A stretch of DNA of 42,331 nucleotides from Verrucomicrobiaceae bacterium (GTDB lineage Bacteria > Verrucomicrobiota > Verrucomicrobiia > Verrucomicrobiales > Akkermansiaceae). Shown piece by piece: positions 24,286 through 34,171 of the stretch. Positions within the stretch are counted from its first letter, which is position 1. Each line of letters starts with the position of its first letter. A program made the position numbers and the translations under genes. The DNA lies in NCBI GenBank assembly GCA_027491155.1, contig JAIXWR010000014.1:1-42331 (forward strand), given 5' to 3'. A model generated the notes under the pieces. It had not been told where the DNA came from, did no database searches, and was given only the letters and a program-made list of their open reading frames with translations.

Positions 24286-27200
24286 ATGACATTTTTCACC
24301 GCCATCCACTCCTTCCGTCTGCGGGGGAGGGCTCTCCTCGCCGCTTTCCGGCTTGGTCTGTGCGGGTTGGCGGTCGCGAACGCCCAGCAGAATTCCGCGG
24401 TACCGGTCGGCGGCGAACTGAAGCTCTGGCACAAGCTGACTTTCGACTTCGAAGGCCCTGCGACCTCGGAATCCGCGACGCCGAATCCCTTCACCGACTA
24501 CCGCCTCGACGTCACCTTCACTCATCCGGCCAGCGGCAAGACCTTCGTGGTCCCGGGCTACTACGCGGCGGACGGCAACGCGGCCCACAGCTCCGCCACC
24601 GGCGGCAGCCGCTGGCGCACCCACTTCACCCCGGATCAGGTCGGCTCCTGGTCCTACTCCGTCTCCTTCCGCACCGGTCCGCTCGTCGCGGTGGACGCGA
24701 ATCCCTTGGCGGGAGCTTCCGCCGGTTTCTTCGACGGGCAAAGCGGCACCTTCGAGATCGGGCCGAGCGACAAGTCCGGCCGCGACCTGCGCGCCAAGGG
24801 ACGCCTCGCCTACGTCGGCAAGCACCACCTGCGCTTCGCCGGGACCGGGAAGTTCTTCATGAAGGCCGGCACCGACTCGCCGGAAAACCTCTTCGCCTAC
24901 GCCGATTTCGACGGCGATTTCAAAACCGACGGCCAGAAGGACAACCTGGTCAAAACCTGGGCGCCCCACCTCGCGGACTGGCAGCAAGGGGATCCCGAAT
25001 GGCAGGGCGGCAAGGGCAAGGGCCTGATCGGCGCGATCAACTACCTCGCTTCCGAAGGACTCAACGCGATCTCCTTCCTGACCATGAACATCAACGGGGA
25101 CGACCGGAACGTCTTCCCCTACACCTCCTACACCGAGCGCTTCCGGATGGACGTCTCGCGGCTCGACCAGTGGGAAATCGTTCTGGAACACGCCACCCGG
25201 CAGGGCTTCTACCTCCACTTCAAAACCCAGGAGACCGAAAACGAAACGCTGCTCGACGGCGGCAACCTCGGCAACCAGCGCAAGCTCTACTACCGCGAAC
25301 TCATCGCCCGCTTCGGCCACCACCTCGCCCTGAACTGGAACCTCGGCGAGGAAATCAACGACGCCAGCACCGCCCAGAAAGTCTCATGGGCGGACTACTT
25401 CCACCAGAACGACCCCTACAAGCACCACATCGTCATCCACAACGGCGACCAGCATTTCGACCTGATGGGCAGTGCCTCGAAGGTGACCGGCATGTCGAAG
25501 CAGATGAACGAGACGGATTTCAGCGACACCTTCTTCGACATCAAGCGCTGGCTGAACGCCTCCAAGGCCGCGGGCAAACCCTGGGTCGTCGCCTGCGACG
25601 AGCCGGGCAATGCCAGCGCCAGCCTGCGTCCCGACAGCAACCCGGGCACCAGCCATCTCGACGCCCGGCGCGACGCGCTCTGGGCCACCATCATGGCCGG
25701 CGGCGCGGGCATCGAGTTCTACTTCGGCTCGGCCTACGCCCACTCGGACCTCACCTGCCAGGACTTCCGCAGCCGCGACTCGTTCTGGGACTGCTGCCGC
25801 CACACGCTGTGGCTTTTCGAGAACCATTCCTTCCCCTTCGAGGCCATGGTCAACCACAACGAGCTCGTCAGCGGCGCGGGCACCGAGTCGGCCAGCATCA
25901 GCGGCACCCCGGGCAACCGCTGCCTCGCGCGGATCGGCGACACCTACCTCGTCCAGCTCCGCTCCGGCGGATCCCACACCCTCGACCTCTCCGGCGGCAG
26001 CGGCGATTTCAACGTGCACTGGTTCAATCCACGCACCGGCGGCCCCTTGATCCCCGCGCCGGTCCTCGCCGGCGGCGCCGTGGTCGCCCTCGGCAGCCCG
26101 CCCGACTCGCCCGGTGAAGACTGGATCGTGCTGGTCGAGTCGGTCAGCGGCGGCACCGGCACCAACGCCCCGCCCTCCGCCGACGCCGGCCCGGACCAAT
26201 CGGTCTTCCTCGCCGGTCCTTCCGCGACGGTCACGCTTCAGGGCCTTGTCACCGACGACGGCCTTCCCGACGAATTCTCGCTGGTCCGCACCTGGACGAA
26301 GGTCTCCGGCCCCGGCGAGGTCGCTTTTGCCAACCCCGCCGCCTCGGCCACCGTCGCCACCTTCACCGCCACCGGCACCTATCTTCTCCGCCTCACCGCC
26401 AGTGACAGCGACCTTGGCGATTCCGATGAAATGCTTGTCCACGTGCTGCCTCCCGAAACCACCGGCCGCCGGACTTACCAGGCGGCCCACGACGCCAGCA
26501 CCGTGGCAGGGGAGAATCTCAACGGCCCGCTCCTCCTCACCGGCTTGGGCGACCGGACCAGCTATCTCAAGTTCGACCTGTCGGGGCTCGACGCCGTTCC
26601 CCAGGGTGCGGTCCTGCGCCTGACCGAAGGGCAAGGACTGACGTCCGGCGCGATGACACTTTCCCTCTACGCCGCCGAACCCGGCGAGTGGACCGAGGCC
26701 GGCATCGACGGCAGCAACGCCCCCGCGAAAGGCAGGTTGCTCTGGACCTACTCGGGCATCGTGGAAGCCGGGCAGGAACTCTCCTTCATCCTCCAAGATC
26801 ACATCCTCGGGCCCGGGACCTACGGATTCATCCTCGAAAGCGATCCGATGGACGGCCAGGTCGGCTTCGCGTCGAAGGAACATTCGCTGGCCATCTTCCG
26901 GCCGCGCCTCGAAGTCACCACCGTCGGGAATTCCCCGCCGGTCTTCAGCCCGACGGCCGTCGAAACCGGCGTGAACCAGCCGCTGGTCCTGCCCTACGCG
27001 GAGCTCCTCGCCGGCGCCTCAGATGCCGACGGCGATCCGGTCACCCTCGTCCCCGTCGCCGGCAGCACCAGCGCCGGCGGCTTTGTCAGCCCGGGCACCG
27101 CCAGCCTGACCTACACGCCGTCGATCGACTACGCGGGCCCCGATTCGGTCTTCCTGACCGTCCAGGACGGCCGCGGCGCCTTCACCACGGCCCGCCTCGA

Positions 27201-27447
27201 CATCGCGGTGATCTCGCCGGTGGGCGAGGCGTTCTCCCGGGTCCCCACCGTGACCCGGGAGGGGCCGGACGCCGTGCGCATCCGCTTCGACGGAATCCCC
27301 GGCTTCGACCACCTCGTCCAGCGCTCCATCGACCTGCAATCGTGGATCACCCTCGCCACCGTCAACGGCCAGACCTCCGGCGTGGTGGAACATGTCGATC
27401 CCGCACCCCCGGCAGGGGCGGCATTCTATCGCATCGCGACGCCCTGA
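24286..27447 (+). CDS. Secreted DUF5060/TIM-barrel glycosidase-like protein A
   Basis: A 1053-residue secreted protein. A signal peptide covers about 1-37 (MTFFTAIHSFRLRGRALLAA, ending VANAQQ). DUF5060 begins at ELKLWHKLTFDFEGPATSES, about residues 43-150. A putative glycoside hydrolase barrel follows, with INYLASEGLNAISFLTMNIN and candidate acid residues in NWNLGEE and VVACDEPGN. A collagen-binding-like domain (LVQLRSGGSHTLDLSGGSG), a PKD/REJ-type domain (ADAGPDQSVF), a DNRLRE-like domain, an Ig/cadherin-like domain (GVNQPLVLPYAELL) and a C-terminal FYRI tail complete it. The architecture resembles DUF4038/apiosidase-type enzymes, but the specificity cannot be assigned. The start at 24286 is chosen because it opens the signal peptide. 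It is paralogous to the gene at 27694. Confidence 0.85.
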   Translation: MTFFTAIHSFRLRGRALLAAFRLGLCGLAVANAQQNSAVPVGGELKLWHKLTFDFEGPATSESATPNPFTDYRLDVTFTHPASGKTFVVPGYYAADGNAAHSSATGGSRWRTHFTPDQVGSWSYSVSFRTGPLVAVDANPLAGASAGFFDGQSGTFEIGPSDKSGRDLRAKGRLAYVGKHHLRFAGTGKFFMKAGTDSPENLFAYADFDGDFKTDGQKDNLVKTWAPHLADWQQGDPEWQGGKGKGLIGAINYLASEGLNAISFLTMNINGDDRNVFPYTSYTERFRMDVSRLDQWEIVLEHATRQGFYLHFKTQETENETLLDGGNLGNQRKLYYRELIARFGHHLALNWNLGEEINDASTAQKVSWADYFHQNDPYKHHIVIHNGDQHFDLMGSASKVTGMSKQMNETDFSDTFFDIKRWLNASKAAGKPWVVACDEPGNASASLRPDSNPGTSHLDARRDALWATIMAGGAGIEFYFGSAYAHSDLTCQDFRSRDSFWDCCRHTLWLFENHSFPFEAMVNHNELVSGAGTESASISGTPGNRCLARIGDTYLVQLRSGGSHTLDLSGGSGDFNVHWFNPRTGGPLIPAPVLAGGAVVALGSPPDSPGEDWIVLVESVSGGTGTNAPPSADAGPDQSVFLAGPSATVTLQGLVTDDGLPDEFSLVRTWTKVSGPGEVAFANPAASATVATFTATGTYLLRLTASDSDLGDSDEMLVHVLPPETTGRRTYQAAHDASTVAGENLNGPLLLTGLGDRTSYLKFDLSGLDAVPQGAVLRLTEGQGLTSGAMTLSLYAAEPGEWTEAGIDGSNAPAKGRLLWTYSGIVEAGQELSFILQDHILGPGTYGFILESDPMDGQVGFASKEHSLAIFRPRLEVTTVGNSPPVFSPTAVETGVNQPLVLPYAELLAGASDADGDPVTLVPVAGSTSAGGFVSPGTASLTYTPSIDYAGPDSVFLTVQDGRGAFTTARLDIAVISPVGEAFSRVPTVTREGPDAVRIRFDGIPGFDHLVQRSIDLQSWITLATVNGQTSGVVEHVDPAPPAGAAFYRIATP

Positions 27448-27693
27448 GGACCGGGCCGCGTTGTGGGAAAAGCTCTCAACGAAGGGCTTTCCCGGAGGAG
27501 AATCACGGAATTGTTAGTGTTTTTTTCTCGTTGATGATCGGGAGAGACAATAGATTGCGATTCTCTATTTGCACAGATCGCGCTTCCGGTAGCTCCCCCC
27601 GCCGCAGGCCGTGCATGGATTCCGGAACGTCGTGCGGCGCCCTGCGGTGCCGGCCCGGCCCCGATTTCACTCAACAGCATCCCGACCAAGCTC

Positions 27694-30600
27694 ATGTCGC
27701 CACTCCGAGCTCTCCTCGCCACCCTCGTCCTCGCCCCGGCCGCCTTCGCCGTCGTCGGTCCCAACGACGTTTACCAGGAATCCGGCGGGATCGTCGTCAT
27801 GGAAGCCGAACGCACCCCGTCTTCCCTCGGCACCGGCACCGACCGCTGGGAACTCTACACGCCCGGTGAAACGAACTACGTCACCGGCGCCACCAACGAG
27901 GCCCACATCGAGTTCCAGGGCAACAGCTCCAACGGCGGCACGCCCAAGACCCCGCTCACCTACAAGTTCAAGATCCATCAGGGCGGCTACTATTATCTCC
28001 ACCTCCGCGCCCGCGCCCGGCTCGACGGCGCCGACCCGGACAAGAACAACGACTGCTACGTGAAAATGGGCGGCGCCAGCTTCGGCGCCGGACCGAACGC
28101 CGGCAACGACCACCTCGACGACGCCCCGCTCAGCCTGCTCACCACCGACACCAAGATGTACGGCGCTTCCCCCACCACCTGGGGCTGGGCGAACGAACTC
28201 GATGCCGGCGGCTCCAACAACAAGCGCTATCCGGTCTACAACTTCACCGCCGGCTCCACCTACACGCTCACCATCTCGGGCCGGTCGATCAAATACAACA
28301 TCGACCGCATCGTCCTCCGACACTCCTCCATCACCGCCGCCAGCGCGAAATCCGCCACCATCCCCGAGTCCTCAACTGTCGAAGGCGGCACCACCGGCGG
28401 CCAGGCCGTGACCACCCTGATGCTGGTCAATGCCGACACCGACCAGGACATCGGCCCGATCACCTCCGGCAGCACGATCAACCTCGCCGTCACCGGACCC
28501 AATCTCAACGTCCGCGCCGATACCAACCCGCCCGTCGTCGGCTCGGTCCGCTTCGCTTACGATTCCAATCCGGATATCATGACCCAGAGCAGCGTGCCCT
28601 ACACCCTGGGCGGCGACGCCCCGGGCGACGACTACCTGCCGTGGACTCCCGCCGTCGGCTCCCACACCCTCACCGCCACTCCCTTCTCCGCTTCCGGCGG
28701 CACCGGCACCGCGGGCACCCCGCTCTCGGTCTCTTTCAACGTCGTGAACACCACGCCCGGCGGCGCTCCGACCGCCAACGCCGGCACCGACAAATCCATC
28801 ACGCTGCCGACCTCCTCGGTCGTCTTCAACGGCTCCGGCACCGACTCCGGCGGCTCAATCACCGCCTACGCCTGGTCCCAGATCTCCGGCCCCTCCGCCG
28901 CCACGCTCTCCGGTGCCGCCACCGCGGACCTCACCGCCTCCGCCCTCGTCCAGGGCAGCTACGTCTTCCGCCTCACCGTCACCGACAACAGCGGGCTCAC
29001 CGCCTTCGACGATGCCACCGTCACCGTCGCCGCCGCCGGCGGCATCCCGGTCGCCAATGCCGGCACCGACAAGTCGATCACCTTGCCCACCTCCTCGGTC
29101 GTCCTCAACGGCTCCGGCACCGACACCGGCGGCTCGATCACCGCCTACGCCTGGTCCCAGGTCTCCGGCCCCTCCACCGCCACGCTCTCCGGCGCCGCCA
29201 CCGCCAATCTCACCGCCTCCGCCCTCGTCCAGGGCGCCTACATTTTCCGACTCACCGTCACCGACAACTCCGGCCTGACCGCCTTCGACGACGCCATCGT
29301 CAATGTCGCCGCCGCTCCCTCCAGCGGGCAATCCGTCGCCACCCTGATGCTCGTGGACGCCGCTTCCGACGCCGACATCGGCCCGATGACCAGCGGCATG
29401 ACCATCGACCTCGCCATCACCGGCACCCGCCTCAACATCCGCGCCGACACCTCGCCCGCCACCGTGGGCTCGGTCCGCTTCAGCTACGACGCGGTCGCCA
29501 ATTACATGACCCAGAGCGGCGCGCCCTACACCATCGGCGGCGACTCGCTCACCGACTACTGGGATTGGACGCCCGCCCTCGGCACCCACACCCTCACCGC
29601 CACTCCCTACACGCTCTCCGCCGGCGGCGGCACCGCGGGCACCCCGAAAACCGTCGTCTTCACGGTCATCAACAGCCAGCTCTCCGGCAACCCGGTGGTC
29701 AGCGCCGGCAGCGACCAGACCGTCATCCGGCCGGCTTCCACCGCCACGCTCACCGGCACCGCCTCGGACGCCGAGGGCCCGATCGCCAGCCACGCCTGGA
29801 CCCAGGTCTCCGGCCCCTCCACCGCCACCCTGTCCGGCGCCGCCACCCCGGTCCTCGGCCTCTCCGGCCTGATCGAGGGCACCTACACCTTCCGCCTCAC
29901 CGTCACCGACAACTCCGGCAACACCGCCAGCGACGAGGCCGCGGTCTTCGTCCTCCCCGCCACCAGCGGCGCCGGCACCCTATCCGGCGAACTCAAGAAG
30001 TGGCACAAGGTCACCCTCAGCTTCACCGGCCCCTCCACCGGCGAGACCGCCACGCCGAACCCCTTCACCGACTACCGCCTCAACGTCACCTTCACCCACC
30101 CCGCCACCGGGAAATCCTACGTCGTCCCCGGCTACTACGCCGCCGACGGCAACGCCGCCAACACCTCCGCCACCTCCGGCAACGTCTGGCGCGCTCACTT
30201 CGCCCCGGACGAGACCGGACTCTGGAGCTATTCCGCCTCCTTCCGGACCGGCACGAACGTCGCCACCAGCTCCAGCGCCACCGCCGGCACCAGCGCGGGC
30301 TTCTTCGACGGCGACGCGGGGAACTTCAGCATCGCCGCCACCGACAAGACCGGCCTCGACTTCCGCGGCAAAGGCCGCCTCGATTACGTCGGCAAACACC
30401 ACCTCCGCTTCGCCGAAACCGGCGAATACTTCATGAAGGCCGGCGTCGACGCCCCGGAAAACCTCCTCGCCTACGCCGACTTCGACGGGGATTTCAAGAG
30501 CGACGGGACCGAGGACAGCCGGGTGAAAACCTGGTCCGCCCACGTCGCCGACTGGCAGGCAGGCGACCCGGTCTGGCAAGGCACCAAGGGCAAGGGACTC

Positions 30601-32538
30601 ATCGGCGCCGTCAACTACCTCGCGTCCGAAGGCCTCAACGCCTTCTCCTTCCTGACCATGAACATCAACGGGGATGACAAGAACGTCTTCCCCTACACCG
30701 CCTACGGCGAGCGCCTCCGCCTCGACGTCTCCAGGCTCGACCAGTGGGAGATCGTCTTCGAACACGGCACGAGGAAAGGGATGCACCTCCACTTCAAGAC
30801 CCAGGAAATCGAAAACCAGAACCTCCTCGACGGCGGCGACCTCGGCAACCAGCGGACCCTTTACTACCGCGAGTTGATCGCCCGCTTCGGCCACCACCCC
30901 GCGCTGAACTGGAACCTCGGCGAGGAATCCACGGCCACCACCACCCGCAAGAAGGCCTGGGCCCAGTACTTCCACGACAACGATCCCTACAAGCACCCCA
31001 TCGTCATCCACAACACCACCAGCGTGCTGCACAAGGAGCTGCTCGGCAACGCCTCGAAGCTCACCGGCTTCTCGCTGCAGCTCAACGCGTCGGACTTCAC
31101 CGACATGTTCTCGATGACCAAGGACTACATCGACGACTCCGCCGCCACCGGCCGCCCCTGGGTGGTCGCCTGCGACGAACCCGGCGATTCCCAGTACTCG
31201 CTGCGCCCCGACAGCGACCCGGGCAGCAGCCACGTCAACGCCCGCAAGAACGCCCTCTGGGGCAACATCATGGCCGGCGGCGCGGGCGTGGAATGGTATT
31301 TCGGCTACGCCCTGGCCCACTCCGACCTCACCTGCCAGGACTTCCGCAGCCGCGACTCCTTCTGGCCCTTCTGCCGCCACGCCCTGGAGTTCCTGGATGC
31401 GAACAACGTGCCCTTCCAGGACATGACCAACCAGAACTCCCTGGTCAGCGGCAACGGCAACAACGCCAACCGCTGCCTCGCCAAAACCGGCGAAAGCTAC
31501 CTCGTCCAGCTCCATTCCGGCGGCAGCCACACCCTCGACCTCACCGCCGCCAGCGGCGGGTTCTCGGTGAAATGGCTCAACCCCCGCACCGGCAGCGTGA
31601 CGACCCGTCCCTCCCTCACCGGCGGCAGCACGGTATCCCTCGGCAGCCCTCCTTCCGATGCCACCCAGGATTGGATCGTCCTCCTCCAGTCCTCGTCCGC
31701 CGGCGCCACCAACGCCCCGCCGGTCGTCAGCGCCGGCAGCGACAAGTCCGCCGTTCTCTCCAGCTCCACGGTCCAGGTTGCTCTCGCCGGCAGCGTCACC
31801 GACGATGGCCTGCCCGACTCCTCCTCCCTGACCCGCACCTGGGCTCTCGTCGCCGGCCCCGCGTCCGTCACCTTCTCCCCGGCCAATGCCGCCTCGACCA
31901 CCGCCTCCTTCTCCTCCGCCGGCACCTACACCTTACGCCTGACCGCGTCGGATACCCAGTTCTCGGTGTCCGATGACGTGCAAGTGACCATCAGTCCGTC
32001 CTCCGGCGGCGGAAACCGCCCTCCGGTCTTCACGGGATATGCCGCCGCGATCGGCGTCAACCAGTCGATCTTCCTCTCCCACATCCTCATCCTCAACGGC
32101 GCCTCCGATCCGGACGGAGATCCGGTTTCCCTCATCGTCAACAGCGGGACCGCCACCGCCGGCGGCACCGTCACCATGTCCGAAAGCCTCCTGACCTACA
32201 CCCCGCCCGCCAGCTTCAACGGCATCGACACCTTCCCGCTCACCGTCAGCGACGGCCGCGGCGGTTCCACCACCGCCAGCCTCCAGATCCAGGTGGGAAC
32301 TCCCGCCGGCGACGGCATCACCGGCAAGCCCGCACCCACCCTCCAGCGCCTCGCCGGCAACCAGATGCGCATCCGCTTCACCGGCACCCCGGGCCTCGCC
32401 TATACCTTCCAGCGCTCCACCGATCTCGTTAACTGGATCAATTTGGCCACCTTAACTTCCGGCAATGATGGATCGGTCGAATACACCGACCCCGCCCCGC
32501 CCGCCGGGAATGCCTTCTATCGCCTCTCAAGGCCCTGA
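27694..32538 (+). CDS. Giant secreted DUF5060/TIM-barrel glycosidase-like protein B
   Basis: A 1614-residue secreted protein. A signal peptide (MSPLRALLATLVLAPAAFA) precedes a CBM-like beta-sandwich at about 22-215 (GIVVMEAERTPSSLGTG, YYYLHLRARARLDGADPD). A beta-domain (TTLMLVNADTDQDIGPITSG) is duplicated near 236-355 and 545-660. Two near-identical PKD-type repeats lie between the copies, and a third PKD follows. From about residue 765 (GELKKWHKVTLSFTGPSTGE) to the end it parallels protein A: DUF5060, barrel with NWNLGEES and VVACDEPGD, collagen-binding-like domain, PKD and Ig-like domain, then a FYRL tail. It lacks protein A's DNRLRE domain. The two enzymes probably act on the same or related polymers outside the cell. 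The gene starts 246 bp after A and may be transcribed with it. Confidence 0.85.
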   Translation: MSPLRALLATLVLAPAAFAVVGPNDVYQESGGIVVMEAERTPSSLGTGTDRWELYTPGETNYVTGATNEAHIEFQGNSSNGGTPKTPLTYKFKIHQGGYYYLHLRARARLDGADPDKNNDCYVKMGGASFGAGPNAGNDHLDDAPLSLLTTDTKMYGASPTTWGWANELDAGGSNNKRYPVYNFTAGSTYTLTISGRSIKYNIDRIVLRHSSITAASAKSATIPESSTVEGGTTGGQAVTTLMLVNADTDQDIGPITSGSTINLAVTGPNLNVRADTNPPVVGSVRFAYDSNPDIMTQSSVPYTLGGDAPGDDYLPWTPAVGSHTLTATPFSASGGTGTAGTPLSVSFNVVNTTPGGAPTANAGTDKSITLPTSSVVFNGSGTDSGGSITAYAWSQISGPSAATLSGAATADLTASALVQGSYVFRLTVTDNSGLTAFDDATVTVAAAGGIPVANAGTDKSITLPTSSVVLNGSGTDTGGSITAYAWSQVSGPSTATLSGAATANLTASALVQGAYIFRLTVTDNSGLTAFDDAIVNVAAAPSSGQSVATLMLVDAASDADIGPMTSGMTIDLAITGTRLNIRADTSPATVGSVRFSYDAVANYMTQSGAPYTIGGDSLTDYWDWTPALGTHTLTATPYTLSAGGGTAGTPKTVVFTVINSQLSGNPVVSAGSDQTVIRPASTATLTGTASDAEGPIASHAWTQVSGPSTATLSGAATPVLGLSGLIEGTYTFRLTVTDNSGNTASDEAAVFVLPATSGAGTLSGELKKWHKVTLSFTGPSTGETATPNPFTDYRLNVTFTHPATGKSYVVPGYYAADGNAANTSATSGNVWRAHFAPDETGLWSYSASFRTGTNVATSSSATAGTSAGFFDGDAGNFSIAATDKTGLDFRGKGRLDYVGKHHLRFAETGEYFMKAGVDAPENLLAYADFDGDFKSDGTEDSRVKTWSAHVADWQAGDPVWQGTKGKGLIGAVNYLASEGLNAFSFLTMNINGDDKNVFPYTAYGERLRLDVSRLDQWEIVFEHGTRKGMHLHFKTQEIENQNLLDGGDLGNQRTLYYRELIARFGHHPALNWNLGEESTATTTRKKAWAQYFHDNDPYKHPIVIHNTTSVLHKELLGNASKLTGFSLQLNASDFTDMFSMTKDYIDDSAATGRPWVVACDEPGDSQYSLRPDSDPGSSHVNARKNALWGNIMAGGAGVEWYFGYALAHSDLTCQDFRSRDSFWPFCRHALEFLDANNVPFQDMTNQNSLVSGNGNNANRCLAKTGESYLVQLHSGGSHTLDLTAASGGFSVKWLNPRTGSVTTRPSLTGGSTVSLGSPPSDATQDWIVLLQSSSAGATNAPPVVSAGSDKSAVLSSSTVQVALAGSVTDDGLPDSSSLTRTWALVAGPASVTFSPANAASTTASFSSAGTYTLRLTASDTQFSVSDDVQVTISPSSGGGNRPPVFTGYAAAIGVNQSIFLSHILILNGASDPDGDPVSLIVNSGTATAGGTVTMSESLLTYTPPASFNGIDTFPLTVSDGRGGSTTASLQIQVGTPAGDGITGKPAPTLQRLAGNQMRIRFTGTPGLAYTFQRSTDLVNWINLATLTSGNDGSVEYTDPAPPAGNAFYRLSRP
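28771..29328 (+). repeat. Two tandem 279-bp PKD-encoding repeats
   Basis: Copies start at 28771 and 29050, a period of 93 codons. Both encode NAGTDKSITLPTSSVV, GGSITAYAWSQ and VTDNSGLTAFDDA with few differences, at both DNA and protein level. A third, more diverged unit starts near 29690. Confidence 0.85.
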
Positions 32539-32642
32539 TTCCCAATACCGGGCCCGCGGGCGGCCAGGGTCGGTCCTTCGGTCCAAGATGCATCGCGACG
32601 GCTCGGAGAATGTTGTCAAAATGCGACTTGCCACCAGCCCCG

Positions 32643-32660
32643 GCATGCGCTAACGCATGC
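32643..32660 (+). promoter_or_regulatory. Hairpin in the leader of the PEP-CTERM gene
   Basis: GCATGCG and CGCATGC pair perfectly around a CTAA loop, ending 18 nt before the ATG at 32679. It may stabilise the messenger or affect translation. Confidence 0.35.
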
Positions 32661-32678
32661 GGGTCCCTCCCCGAATCC

Positions 32679-33497
32679 ATGAAATTTTCCCTCCCTTCGG
32701 TCCTCGCCCTGGCTGCCCTGAGCAACCTTGCCTCGGGCACGGTGGTGAATATCGACTTCAATTCGAGTACGAGCGCGACCTACGTGGGACAAGCCGCGGC
32801 ACCCGACATCGCCGGAGGTGCCACTGCCACCTGGAACCCGCTTCTCAACGTCGCCGGCACCGCCAGCTCCACCAATCTCAACGATTCGACCGGTGCCGCC
32901 ACCGCCGTCGATTTCACCCTCACCGGCATCACCGGTTCGATTTCCAACGCCACTTCCGAAAGCGAACTCGCAGGGGGCTACCTGAGCCTGATGCGCGATT
33001 TCGTCTACGTGGACTCGGCCAACAGCACCACGATCGCCACCGCCACCGGATCGTTCAGCGGCTTGGTCGTGGGTGCCACTTACGACATTTATTTCTACGG
33101 CCAGGGCCAGTTCATGAGCACCAGCACGACCAACGGTTCGCCCGCCGGCTTCCGTGGCCAGAACAGCTACTTCGAGGTGAACGGCACCGGCAAGCAGACC
33201 GGCTGGGACGGCACCGTCGGCGGCAACGGAACCCTCGCTGAGAACATCGAATTCGTGAAATTCACCGTGATCGCGGCCGATGGCGGCGCCCTTGGCGGGG
33301 TCATCAATTTCGACCTTGAAAACGTGGTTCCCGGCAGCGGTGGCAACGTGACCACCGACAATGCCCCGAGCAACACGGGACTCGGTGCGCGCCGCGGAGC
33401 CATCAACGCCATCCAGCTCGTCTACGTCGTTCCCGAGCCCTCCTCCGCCCTCCTCGGCCTCCTCGGTGCCGTCGGATTGCTCCGCCGCCGCCGCTGA
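32679..33497 (+). CDS. PEP-CTERM sorting-domain protein
   Basis: A 272-residue exported protein. The signal peptide is MKFSLPSVLALAALSNLASG. The body is a beta-rich domain with low Cys content and many Ser, Thr, Asn and Gly residues (VVNIDFNSSTSATYVG, GATYDIYFYGQGQF). The C-terminus is a textbook PEP-CTERM signal: VPEPSSALLGLLGAVGLL followed by RRRR. An exosortase would cleave near PEP and release the protein to the surface or an extracellular matrix. No exosortase gene lies in this window. The start at 32679 opens the signal peptide directly. A strong terminator follows at 33522-33560. What it binds or builds is unknown. Confidence 0.9.
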   Translation: MKFSLPSVLALAALSNLASGTVVNIDFNSSTSATYVGQAAAPDIAGGATATWNPLLNVAGTASSTNLNDSTGAATAVDFTLTGITGSISNATSESELAGGYLSLMRDFVYVDSANSTTIATATGSFSGLVVGATYDIYFYGQGQFMSTSTTNGSPAGFRGQNSYFEVNGTGKQTGWDGTVGGNGTLAENIEFVKFTVIAADGGALGGVINFDLENVVPGSGGNVTTDNAPSNTGLGARRGAINAIQLVYVVPEPSSALLGLLGAVGLLRRRR

Positions 33498-33521
33498 TCG
33501 ACGGCATTTCGCAGCTTTTCC

Positions 33522-33560
33522 AAGGCCCACCGGACCACGCGCCGGCGGGCCTTTTTGTTT
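33522..33560 (+). terminator. Rho-independent terminator after the PEP-CTERM gene
   Basis: Stem AAGGCCC (33522-33528) with GGGCCTT (33547-33553), extended by an inner CCGG/CCGG pair, and followed by CTTTTTGTTT. It lies 25 bp after the stop codon. Confidence 0.85.
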
Positions 33561-33694
33561 CAAGCGATACCGCGTTCCCGCCGGCTCCGCCCCGGGGCTC
33601 TCTACGATCGGAGGACGGGACTCCGGGCACCGCCCGGTCAACCGACCTCCACGGTCGCGCCCCCTTCCATACCCGCCCGGCAAACGGCTTGCCC

Positions 33695-33720
33695 CAAGTG
33701 CTGCGGCACGACGCAGCTTT
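33695..33720. repeat. REP-like extragenic palindrome
   Basis: AAGTGCTGCG-GCACGA-CGCAGCTTT forms a stem (GCTGCG/CGCAGC plus outer A-T pairs with one bulge). It resembles dispersed 'CCAAAGC...GCACTTGG' elements of this phylum, as remembered. Its copy number is unknown. Confidence 0.4.
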
Positions 33721-34171
33721 GGCCTGGAATGCGGGTGCTCGGGTCCTCCGGCCACGGATCCCCCGGGCAGCCACGACGCGGCAAGCCGGAGCGGCATCGT
33801 CCTGTCGCCACCCCCTCCCACCCACTCCAGCCCCGGCCCGGGGTCCGTAGCGCCCTCACGGTGCTCCCGTCCAAGTCCTTGAAAATGCGGGGCTTGCCTC
33901 GCTCGGCCGGAATCCTCCGGGTCCCGGAGAACGAATTTTTAGGATCAGAAACCGCTTAGAATCAGCAATTTACAAGACCGATTCCTACGCCCGGTTTCTA
34001 ACATTTTTAAAACTTTCACGGGTGCCGGATCCGCTCTCCGGACCCGAAAAATTTCGAACCCCTAGGCTTTTTTCACCCCGCCGGAGCCCCGTCCCGCCAG
34101 TCCCAGATCTTTCAAGCCCTTGCGACTTCCGCTTCGATTGTCAAGATTCCACTTCGATGGGAGCACTACCA

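Noticed and set aside
27464-27493. Terminator after DUF5060 protein A
   Set aside because: GGGAAAAGC and GCTTTCCC can pair with a bulge, but no T-run follows directly, so it was not called.
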